Positions 6,664 through 12,107 of a stretch of DNA of 12,107 nucleotides are shown piece after piece. Location of the stretch: NCBI GenBank assembly GCA_019104905.1, contig JAHRXB010000246.1, positions 1 to 12,107 of the forward strand, written 5' to 3'. The DNA is from Bdellovibrio sp. Its GTDB lineage: Bacteria > Bdellovibrionota > Bdellovibrionia > Bdellovibrionales > Bdellovibrionaceae. Within the stretch, counting starts at the first letter, position 1; each line of letters starts with the position of its first letter. Made by a program: the position numbers and the translations under genes. The notes beneath the pieces are model-generated. The model was not told the DNA's origin and did no database searches. It saw only the letters and a program-made list of their open reading frames with translations.

Positions 6664-8006
6664 TGGATGCTATTAAAGAAAACTTTCAAAAGATTGTTGA
6701 ACTGGCTCGTCAAGATGGCGCCAAGGTCGAGATGTTATTGTCTGGCGGTGAAAACCTGAGCATTGGCTATCAAAAGAATAAGCTCGAGTCTTTTGAGGCG
6801 ACGCAGTCCCAGATGGCCGGTCTGCGAGTCATCCTGGGGGCCAATCAAGGGTACGCCTACACAGAGAATCTTTCTGATGAATCTTTGTTGCGCACTTATC
6901 GAGAGGCTTTAAGTAACGCCAAGACCGTACAAAAAGGTGAGAGCTTAGAAGTGCCGCTTGTGAAACCTCAAACCGTGCAGGCCATGAATCATCTTTTTAA
7001 TCCGGAAAATGTAGCCATGGATAAAAAGATGGAAGTGGCTCGTCTTTTAGAAGAGATCAGTTTGAACGTGGATAAACGTGTTCAGGCTGTTCCCTATTCT
7101 GGATTTAGCGAGACAGTCAGTTTTAAACGCATTTTAAACTCTGAAGGTTTGGATCAAGAGTTCAAACAGAACTACTATTCTGGCTATGCTTATGCGTTGG
7201 CGAAAGAGGGAGAATCTTCGAAGATGGACGGCGAGGGGTTCTTTGTTCGCTCTTTTCAAGACATTAAAACCAAAGAAGTGGCGGAGGAGGGTGTGCGCAA
7301 AGCTCTTTCTCGCCTGGGGGCTCAGAAGTTGCCGACCGGAAATTATGCCGTGGTGATTGATCGCTCGCAGTTTCCGATGGTGCTGCAAATGATTTACTCC
7401 TATTTTTCAGCCAAACAAGTTCACGAGGGTAAGTCCTTGTTCAAAGGGAAGCTGGGACAGAAAATTGCCAGCGAAAAGTTTCAATTGGTGGATGATCCGT
7501 TTGAACTTCGTGGCAGTGCGGTTCGTCCCTTTGATGATGAGGGGGCTTCTTCTCAAAAGACGGTTCTTTTTGAAAAGGGAGTTCTGAAAAACTTCCTGAC
7601 TAATTTGGAATACGCAAACAAGATGGAGTTGCCTCACACGGCTCACGCCCGTCGAAGTCCGGCGTCTCAGTTGGAGATTGCTCCGACGAATCTTTTAGTG
7701 GCAAAAGGAACGAAATCTTTGCAGGAGCTTTTGTCTTCTCATACGAAGGTAGTTCATTTGACCGAGTTTTCAGGCGGTCTTCATGCCGGCTTCAAAGAAA
7801 CCACCGGAGACTTCTCGATGCCGGCCGAAGGATTCTTATATGAGAATGGCAAGTGCATCGGCCCCATCGATCAGTTTGTGATGTCGGGGAATGTTTTAGA
7901 CCTGCTACGAGATATCGAAGATCTGGGGAATGAATACAATAAACCCGGCAGCTCGATGATTTGTCCTGATGTTTTGGTGAAGTCGTTGAGTTTTGCGGGA
8001 GCCTAG
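6663..8006 (+). CDS. tldE: TldE/PmbA, partner subunit of TldD
   Basis: The 447 residues match the length of E. coli TldE/PmbA (about 450). The fold halves parallel those of TldD, with shared elements such as the segment KGKLGQKIAS (261-270) and DDEG-x3-QKT (291-300). At the place where TldD has HExxxH (about residues 236-250, FPMVLQMIYSYFSA) there is no His-Glu-His set, as expected for the non-catalytic partner. Later family-like segments are HTAHARRSPAS and GLHAGFKETTGDFSM. An in-frame ATG at 6573 would overlap tldD by about 90 bases. The ATG at 6663 is chosen because it forms the coupled TAATG junction and has GGGAG upstream. Together the two genes encode a complete TldD2E2-type protease; no peptide substrate gene is evident beside them. 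Confidence 0.95.
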   Translation: MDAIKENFQKIVELARQDGAKVEMLLSGGENLSIGYQKNKLESFEATQSQMAGLRVILGANQGYAYTENLSDESLLRTYREALSNAKTVQKGESLEVPLVKPQTVQAMNHLFNPENVAMDKKMEVARLLEEISLNVDKRVQAVPYSGFSETVSFKRILNSEGLDQEFKQNYYSGYAYALAKEGESSKMDGEGFFVRSFQDIKTKEVAEEGVRKALSRLGAQKLPTGNYAVVIDRSQFPMVLQMIYSYFSAKQVHEGKSLFKGKLGQKIASEKFQLVDDPFELRGSAVRPFDDEGASSQKTVLFEKGVLKNFLTNLEYANKMELPHTAHARRSPASQLEIAPTNLLVAKGTKSLQELLSSHTKVVHLTEFSGGLHAGFKETTGDFSMPAEGFLYENGKCIGPIDQFVMSGNVLDLLRDIEDLGNEYNKPGSSMICPDVLVKSLSFAGA

Positions 8007-8033
8007 ATTTTTTAAATATAGGTAACTTTAAGC

Positions 8034-8066
8034 AAAAACCCCTCTCGAGAAAAGAGGGGTTTTTTT
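8034..8066. terminator. Strong rho-independent terminator, probably bidirectional
   Basis: A 12-bp stem (8034-8045 with 8053-8064) with a seven-base loop is flanked by A5 on the left and T7 on the right. It lies 27 bases after the tldE stop and 11 bases from the stop of the convergent lipoprotein gene at 8078, so it can serve both. Confidence 0.92.
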
Positions 8067-8077
8067 ATGGCATCGGC

Positions 8078-9070
8078 TTAGCGACCAAGATTTGCAAGAA
8101 GCATTTGTAGGAAGGCAGCCATGGTCTGTTGTTGATTTGATCCCAAACCGATATTGGGAAGAGCGGAGTTTTGTCCCTGCATCAAACTGCCCAGCAAAGT
8201 CGTGATGGCCGAGTTGTTAATCATTTGAGAACCCGCCAGTTGACCCAATCCCAAGTTTGAACCCGAAGCGAAAGAGCCTAACAAAGTTTGTAGTAAAGAG
8301 GCGTTCATTCCGCCAGGAAGTGCAATTCCTGAAATACCTTGAACAGAGCCGGCACCAATTTGTGAAAGAATACTTGAGAATAAAGTGGAGTTCAGACCGC
8401 TAGTCCCATTGATGCCGCCGATACCCAACACGGCGCCAGAAGAAATACTTTGAATGATGTTTGAAAGATCACCAGAGCCTAATCCTGTTGAACCGAGGTT
8501 TCCCGTCAGAGATCCAATCAAAGATCCCGCGACTTGAGAAATATTTCCGGAAGAGATTCCGGCACTCGGCAAATTCTGAAAGAGGGAGCCCGTGAGAGTC
8601 TGAATAAGATCGGTGGGAACTCCGGTTCCCGAGCCAGAGCCAAGAATTGAACCCAGAGAGCCATTGCCAATAAGAGCTAAAACATCTGTGACCTGCCCGG
8701 TGGGAAGTCCCAGTCCGCCAACACCTTGAGAAGCTCCACCAATAAGAACAGGAAGGATCGCGCTAAGATCATTGCTGTTGCTGAGCCCAGCACCGCCAAG
8801 GGCAGAGCTGGCCATGCCAATAATAGTGCTGATCTGAGAGTTGTTAAGTGAAATTCCGGTGGTCGTGATTTTCTGAGCTGTGGCGTTGCCGGAATTCTGT
8901 GTGGTTCTTAGTGTCGCTTCAAGTTCTTGAAGCATCTTTTGTGCTTCGGACGTGTTCTGGACACTTTGTGGAGCGTTTTCACTGGCGGCATCAACGGCTG
9001 ACATATTGTTGTTGCATCCTGCAAGAAATCCAATCGCTAACAATGCTGAAACGAGTGCTTGCTTGTTCAT
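8078..9070 (-). CDS. Repeat lipoprotein, Gly/Ser-rich and nearly uncharged
   Basis: From the ATG at 9070 the protein has 330 residues; GAGGAGG ends seven bases upstream. A longer frame to 9223 is rejected because it lacks such a site and would bury the signal peptide. Residues 1-18 are a lipoprotein signal with lipobox LAGC, giving lipidated Cys19. The next residue is Asn, not Asp, so by enterobacterial rules it would go to the outer membrane. A Q/S/E-rich linker (20-75) is followed by about ten degenerate repeats of 22-30 residues (77-330). Each begins with N, D or Q, has a short hydrophobic stretch, then a GS turn and a Gly-rich segment. Between residue 68 and the final Arg330 there is no Lys, Arg or Glu and only four Asp. 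The family is not recognised. A surface or adhesive role is possible but unproven. Confidence 0.88.
   Translation of the reverse strand: MNKQALVSALLAIGFLAGCNNNMSAVDAASENAPQSVQNTSEAQKMLQELEATLRTTQNSGNATAQKITTTGISLNNSQISTIIGMASSALGGAGLSNSNDLSAILPVLIGGASQGVGGLGLPTGQVTDVLALIGNGSLGSILGSGSGTGVPTDLIQTLTGSLFQNLPSAGISSGNISQVAGSLIGSLTGNLGSTGLGSGDLSNIIQSISSGAVLGIGGINGTSGLNSTLFSSILSQIGAGSVQGISGIALPGGMNASLLQTLLGSFASGSNLGLGQLAGSQMINNSAITTLLGSLMQGQNSALPNIGLGSNQQQTMAAFLQMLLANLGR
8084..8842 (-). repeat. About ten degenerate 22-30-residue protein repeats
   Basis: Units start near residues 77, 101, 127, 154, 176, 201, 227, 256, 286 and 312 of the lipoprotein. The shared pattern is [N/D/Q]-x-[S/T]-x-hydrophobic pair, then GS, then G-x-G or G-x2-G. 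At the DNA level the copies have diverged, so this is an old expansion rather than a fresh tandem array. Confidence 0.65.
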
Positions 9071-9238
9071 GGTGGTCCCTCCTCTTGAGATCCAAAAACA
9101 GATTAGAGGAAATTCTGAAAAATAAAAATGGGCAGAAAAAAAATATAATTTTGTGTGTTTACGGAAAATGCAGATTTTAAAAAATTGCTGTCGAAGAAAT
9201 TTGCAGAAGATCGTGGATAACATAAGAATGTCTGAAGG

Positions 9239-9251
9239 GTGAACAGTTCAC
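9239..9251. promoter_or_regulatory. Perfect dyad GTGAAC-A-GTTCAC
   Basis: Six-base arms (9239-9244 and 9246-9251) around a single central base form a perfect 13-bp palindrome about 170 bases upstream of the lipoprotein start. Its form fits a binding site for a dimeric regulator; no regulator is identified. Confidence 0.35.
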
Positions 9252-9315
9252 AGAGCAATTCGTGAAAATGTCCCTTTAAGCAGGAAAAATAAATTCTTGA
9301 AGTGAGACGAATGAG

Positions 9316-9346
9316 TTAGAAATGCTCGTTTCTAAAGGTTTAGAAA
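9316..9346. repeat. Three alternating TTAGAAA arms forming exclusive hairpins
   Basis: TTAGAAA (9316-9322), its complement TTTCTAAA (9329-9336) and TTTAGAAA (9339-9346) lie in a row. The middle arm can pair with either neighbour: seven base pairs with a six-base loop on the left, or eight base pairs with a two-base spacer on the right. As DNA these are two overlapping dyads that could be operator half-sites. Confidence 0.45.
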
Positions 9347-9383
9347 TCGTCAAGGAAGCAGACAAAACCTGCAGGCGAGGCTT

Positions 9384-9863
9384 TTAAGGGGAACCTCGCT
9401 GACAATAACCCACGACATCCATGAAGGTGGCCATGATTTCGGCGTTGAAAACCTGTCTTTTTGCGATCCACATGATCAGAAGGAGATCGGGATTGGGCAG
9501 TTGGCAAAAGCCCGCCTCGATGTAGCACTTGTAGTGAGAGCGGATGCCGATGCTTTGAATGTTGTTACAGGAAAGATCGGGATTTTCGTAAAGATTGGCT
9601 AGCAGTTCTTGTTGCAGGCAAGCGCGAATGCCTTTAGCGACAACCTGCCCGGCGGGGGAAAAGGAATCGTGTCTTCTGAGATACTCTTGGCAGTAAGGCA
9701 GGGCAAATTTTCTGATGTAGGATTGATACCCACAACGCAGACTGTTTTCGATGTCGTAGTAGGTGTCACAGCTGTTTTCAAGATCAGAAAGTTCCTGAGT
9801 GTAGGCGGGAGTTGCTGAAAAAATCAGTGAGAGTAATAAGAGGGTGAAGATTGATGCCTTCAT
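9384..9863 (-). CDS. Secreted eight-cysteine protein with a stanniocalcin-like pattern
   Basis: The 159-residue protein starts with a Sec signal peptide (hydrophobic residues 5-17, cleavage probably near TPA-YTQ at 20-21). The mature part has eight Cys: 32, 44, 58, 82, 99, 113, 120 and 154, enough for four disulfides, so it is exported to the periplasm or beyond. Spacings from C58 on are 24-17-14-7-34. Human stanniocalcin-1, as recalled, has 24-16-14-7-35 for Cys 74, 98, 114, 128, 135 and 170. Residues between also agree: F-x3-G before C82, C-x2-[IF]-Q after C99, CY between the 113 and 120 cysteines, and NP after C120. By that alignment C82-C113 and C120-C154 would pair. GAGGA precedes the ATG by four bases. 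Homology is inferred by eye; the function in a bacterium is unknown. Confidence 0.85.
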   Translation of the reverse strand: MKASIFTLLLLSLIFSATPAYTQELSDLENSCDTYYDIENSLRCGYQSYIRKFALPYCQEYLRRHDSFSPAGQVVAKGIRACLQQELLANLYENPDLSCNNIQSIGIRSHYKCYIEAGFCQLPNPDLLLIMWIAKRQVFNAEIMATFMDVVGYCQRGSP

Positions 9864-9886
9864 AAAGTCCTCGATTCGTGGCCGCT

Positions 9887-9915
9887 AATATAAGGCGGCT
9901 TGAGCGAGAGCTCAA
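9887..9915 (-). promoter_or_regulatory. Sigma-70-type promoter for the eight-cysteine protein
   Basis: On the minus strand TTGAGC (9915-9910) and TATATT (9892-9887) are exactly 17 bases apart. Transcription would start near 9880, about 17 bases before the ATG at 9863 and just ahead of the GAGGA site. This is the best-formed promoter in the window and lets the gene be expressed separately from the phosphatase gene upstream. Confidence 0.6.
9900..9915. promoter_or_regulatory. Perfect dyad over the -35 box, operator candidate
   Basis: TTGAGC (9900-9905) and GCTCAA (9910-9915) form a perfect 6-4-6 inverted repeat. One arm is the -35 hexamer and the other lies in the spacer, the classic place for a repressor to block RNA polymerase. 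A second short hairpin, GCCGC/GCGGC (9881-9885 with 9894-9898), spans the -10. Confidence 0.4.
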
Positions 9916-9975
9916 TGTGGACTTTATGAGATGTAAACTTTCGTGTGCAGCCTCTTTACAGACCCCGGGGGTGGG

Positions 9976-10746
9976 CTATTTAAGAATGGCCGCTGCGATC
10001 TCCGTGAACCCCAGGCCGCCACGTTGTTGAGTGATATAGGCCGGCTTATCCTTAATCTGGTCTATAAAGTTCTGAATATTGGCAACCGCGAAGCTGTGGG
10101 GGAAGTACCGAAACATGGGCTCGTCATTGGGGGAGTCTCCACTGAAGCCGCACACTTTTTTTGCCTCGTCTGCGCTGACTCCAAATTCCTTTTCCAGGAA
10201 ACGCAAAGACATGGTGAGTTTGTCATAACTGCCAAACCACCCATTGACGTGAATCGAGCTGACTTTGGCTTGAGCGCCATGGGATTCAAAAATAGAAACG
10301 ATCTTTTGCACTTCACTGCGCGGAAGGGCGGGCACATCTTCGCAGAAATCAATGGCCAGATCCATTAAGCGACAAAACTGATCACTGGCAAGATCGCATC
10401 CGGGAACCTTATGAAGAATTTCTTTTTCAATTTGCTGAAGTTTTGTGCGATTTTCTTTTTGCATCTTTTCATCAAAGAAAAAATGCCGATGCATCTTTTT
10501 GTTGTGATACCTAAAGTAGAAGCCGCCGTTTTCTCCGATGATGCCACTCACGGGCCAAACTCGTGCGATCATTTCACACCAGCCTGCTGGACGACCGGTG
10601 ACGGGAATTACGTGAAGGCCAGAACGTGAAAGTTTCCATAAAGCCTCGTAAGCTTCAGGACCTAGGTGCCCATCGTCGGTCAGGGTGTCGTCGATATCCG
10701 TGAGAAGAAAGCGCAAAGAATCGGAGAACTCAGAGATGTTTTTCAT
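9976..10746 (-). CDS. HAD-IIB family sugar-phosphatase-like hydrolase
   Basis: The 256 residues carry all four HAD motifs. DIDDT at 17-21 gives the nucleophile D17 and acid/base D19; VTGRP gives T50; K176 in YDKLTMS is the motif III lysine; GDSPNDEPMF (203-212) gives the magnesium ligands D204 and D208. A type C2B cap lies between motifs II and III, at about residues 80-170, as in mannosyl-3-phosphoglycerate phosphatase, sucrose-phosphatase and Cof-type enzymes. It is therefore a cytoplasmic magnesium-dependent phosphatase, probably for a phosphorylated sugar or glycerate. The substrate cannot be named. No synthase partner such as mannosyl-3-phosphoglycerate synthase lies nearby. The ribosome binding site is weak (TAAG), but the start lies a normal distance before DIDDT. 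It is divergent from topA; the next gene on its strand has its own promoter. Confidence 0.88.
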   Translation of the reverse strand: MKNISEFSDSLRFLLTDIDDTLTDDGHLGPEAYEALWKLSRSGLHVIPVTGRPAGWCEMIARVWPVSGIIGENGGFYFRYHNKKMHRHFFFDEKMQKENRTKLQQIEKEILHKVPGCDLASDQFCRLMDLAIDFCEDVPALPRSEVQKIVSIFESHGAQAKVSSIHVNGWFGSYDKLTMSLRFLEKEFGVSADEAKKVCGFSGDSPNDEPMFRYFPHSFAVANIQNFIDQIKDKPAYITQQRGGLGFTEIAAAILK

Positions 10747-10868
10747 ACTACAAACTTACCGGAAAAAGCGCTTTGAGACCAAAAAGTATGAAGAGATGTT
10801 CGAGTCCTTTGGTACGGCTTGTTAAAAATTAGACTTGCACCTTAAGGCAATCACCTTCATTTTTTGTC

Positions 10869-10880
10869 TATATATATAGT
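10869..10880 (+). promoter_or_regulatory. Possible topA promoter -10 region
   Basis: The alternating TATATATATAGT block includes TATATA and TATAGT, both good -10 hexamers, about 45-55 bases before the topA start. No -35 with normal spacing is visible; TTGCAC at 10835-10840 is too far away. An easily melted TA-rich block would suit a supercoiling-sensitive promoter, but that is conjecture. Confidence 0.3.
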
Positions 10881-10926
10881 ACGGGCTACGCCATCGACTT
10901 TGGGCGAGTTCGAATAAGGACTTATC

Positions 10927-12107
10927 ATGGCTAAAAAAAGTGACGCATCTGATGGAATCAAATTGGTCGTTGTGGAGTCTCCCACAAAGGCAAAGACGAT
11001 TCGTAAGTTCTTGGGGAAGGATTATGTGGTGGAGTCCTGCATGGGGCATATCCGCGATCTTCCACAGTCAGCAAAAGACATTCCTGAAAAAGTAAAAAAA
11101 GAAAAATGGGCGCAGTTGGGAGTCAATGTCGATAAAAACTTTGAACCTCTGTACTGTGTTCCCAAAGATAAAACCAAAGTGGTGAAGAACCTCAAAGACA
11201 AACTTGAAGAAGCCTCAGAGCTTTACCTCGCGACGGATGAAGACCGCGAAGGGGAGTCGATCAGTTGGCATTTGTTGGAGGTTTTGAAACCCAAGGTTCC
11301 GACCAAACGAATGGTGTTCCATGAGATCACCAAAGAGGCGATTCAAAAAGCGCTGAAAGACACTCGTGAAATTGATTTGAATTTGGTGCGTGCTCAAGAG
11401 GCGCGTCGTATTCTGGATCGTTTGGTGGGTTACACGATTTCTCCACTGTTATGGAAGAAGGTCGCTTACGGATTGTCGGCGGGCCGTGTGCAGTCGGTGG
11501 CTGTGCGTTTGATCGCCGAAAGAGAACTTGAGCGCATCCGTTTTAAAAAGTCTTCTTATTGGGGCGTGTTGGCCGAACTTTCCAAGGACGGTGTGAACTT
11601 TGAATCTCGCCTTCAGCAGTATAAAAATCAACGTGTCGCCACGGGAAAAGACTTCGATGGTCTGACGGGGCAGTTGACAGCGGGAAAAGACGTCTTGGTG
11701 CTTGATGAAAAGACGGCCTCGGGTCTTGCTAAAGATTTGAAGTCGGGAAATTGGGCGGTGACCGATGTGGAAGAAAAACCCACGTTCAGAAAACCCGCTC
11801 CTCCTTTTATCACTTCGACTTTACAGCAAGAGGCCAACCGTAAGCTGGGTTTGAGTTCGCGTGAGACCATGCAGGTCGCGCAAAAGCTGTATGAACAAGG
11901 TTTCATCACCTATATGCGTACCGACTCGACGTTCTTGTCGAACGAGGCGATCACGGCGTCACGTGACTGTATTCAAAGTAAATATGGAAAAGAATATTTG
12001 ACCCCACAGCCACGCAATTATGCGGCGAAAAAAGTGAAGGGGGCCCAAGAGGCCCATGAAGCGATTCGTCCTGCTGGAAATCAGTTTATGGATCCGGATG
12101 AAACGGG
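10927..12107 (+). CDS. topA: DNA topoisomerase I (N-terminal part)
   Basis: This type IA topoisomerase relaxes negative supercoils through a 5'-phosphotyrosine link. The first 393 codons are present and the frame runs off the right edge. AAGGA (10915-10919) precedes the ATG by seven bases. The Toprim domain begins at [14 protein letters not shown], with catalytic E17, and contains TDEDREGE (103-110) with metal-binding D104, D106 and E108. The cleavage site is FITYMRTDS, putting the active-site tyrosine at Y329. Other family segments are [14 protein letters not shown] (183-196) and AHEAIRP near the edge. E. coli TopA has 865 residues, so over half of the protein, including any C-terminal zinc ribbons, lies outside the window. 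No frame break is seen. Confidence 0.97.
   Translation, partial: MAKKSDASDGIKLVVVESPTKAKTIRKFLGKDYVVESCMGHIRDLPQSAKDIPEKVKKEKWAQLGVNVDKNFEPLYCVPKDKTKVVKNLKDKLEEASELYLATDEDREGESISWHLLEVLKPKVPTKRMVFHEITKEAIQKALKDTREIDLNLVRAQEARRILDRLVGYTISPLLWKKVAYGLSAGRVQSVAVRLIAERELERIRFKKSSYWGVLAELSKDGVNFESRLQQYKNQRVATGKDFDGLTGQLTAGKDVLVLDEKTASGLAKDLKSGNWAVTDVEEKPTFRKPAPPFITSTLQQEANRKLGLSSRETMQVAQKLYEQGFITYMRTDSTFLSNEAITASRDCIQSKYGKEYLTPQPRNYAAKKVKGAQEAHEAIRPAGNQFMDPDET

Larger units (their letters stand above)
9071..9383. other. 313-base intergenic region upstream of the repeat lipoprotein
   Basis: The stretch is AT-rich, with an A-rich block at 9117-9150 that contains TATATT (9150-9145, minus strand), a possible -10 for the lipoprotein gene but without a clear -35. 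It also holds the perfect dyad at 9239-9251 and the three TTAGAAA arms at 9316-9346. No open frame with a ribosome binding site was found, nor a clear terminator for the upstream gene; a weak A4-(G)CCT/AGG-T4 stem lies at about 9363-9384 on the minus strand. A regulatory leader or small RNA is possible. Confidence 0.5.

Noticed and set aside
4944..8006. RiPP system: 31-residue peptide as a precursor processed by TldD/TldE
   Set aside because: The peptide has no Cys, only one Ser and no leader/core layout. A strong terminator separates it from tldD, and no modification enzyme is present. A small ribosomal protein explains it better.
6573..8006. Longer 477-residue reading of TldE
   Set aside because: It would overlap tldD by about 90 bases. 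The TAATG junction at 6661-6665 gives a normal family length.
8899..9180. 93-codon plus-strand frame across the lipoprotein start
   Set aside because: It is antisense to the signal peptide and linker of a well-supported gene and has no ribosome binding site.
8078..9223. Longer 381-residue reading of the repeat lipoprotein
   Set aside because: The extra 51 residues would place the lipobox signal peptide internally. The ATG at 9070 has a much better ribosome binding site.
9220..9251. Sigma-E-like promoter (GAACTG ... TCTTA) on the minus strand
   Set aside because: The -35 part coincides with the perfect GTGAAC dyad and the -10 match is poor, so it is no better than chance.
9958..9975. Terminator downstream of the HAD phosphatase gene
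   Set aside because: Only a short CCCCGGGG palindrome is present, with no T-run on the minus strand.
1..12107. CRISPR arrays, tRNA genes, insertion sequences, prophage or att sites
   Set aside because: No regular direct repeats with spacers, cloverleaf sequences, transposase or integrase frames, or flanking duplications were seen on either strand.

Overview
The window looks like chromosomal DNA of a Gram-negative predatory bacterium of the Bdellovibrio type (phylum Bdellovibrionota). This is inferred from protein style and gene mix: an LpxD acyltransferase (so lipid A), an outer-membrane-type lipoprotein, Tex, TldD/TldE, a Lys/Ala-rich histone-like protein and TopA. No rRNA, tRNA, IS element, prophage or CRISPR array was found. 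Most of the window is housekeeping DNA with compact co-directional gene groups separated by strong terminators.

Layout. Bases 1-90 hold the last 29 codons of a Mut7-C-type zinc-ribbon RNase-like protein (+). A bidirectional terminator (72-107) separates it from a two-gene minus-strand unit: lpxD (1555-509), then a small four-helix membrane protein (497-132). Divergently, the plus strand carries a Lys/Ala/Pro-tailed basic protein (1677-2207), a divergent IF-1 (infA, 2258-2476), the transcription accessory protein Tex (2521-4881) and a 31-residue, extremely basic small protein (4944-5039), closed by a GCAA-tetraloop terminator. Next is a complete tldD-tldE pair (5275-6663, 6663-8006) whose stop and start codons share one base, also closed by a strong terminator.

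The region 8078-10746 is read from the minus strand and is the least ordinary part. It holds a HAD-IIB sugar-phosphatase-like protein (10746-9976), a small secreted eight-cysteine protein (9863-9384), and a lipoprotein (9070-8078) built of about ten degenerate, almost uncharged Gly/Ser-rich repeats. The window ends inside topA (10927 to the edge, +).

The best candidate for something undescribed is the secreted eight-cysteine protein. Its last six cysteines have nearly the same spacing as those of animal stanniocalcins, with matching residues between them. If real, this would be a bacterial protein with a stanniocalcin-like fold. It has its own good sigma-70-type promoter with a perfect dyad over the -35 box. 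Its neighbour, the repeat lipoprotein, is also exported. Other points of interest are a predicted leaderless infA, the 31-residue protein that resembles the small ribosomal proteins bS22/mS38, and several perfect dyads in the intergenic regions.
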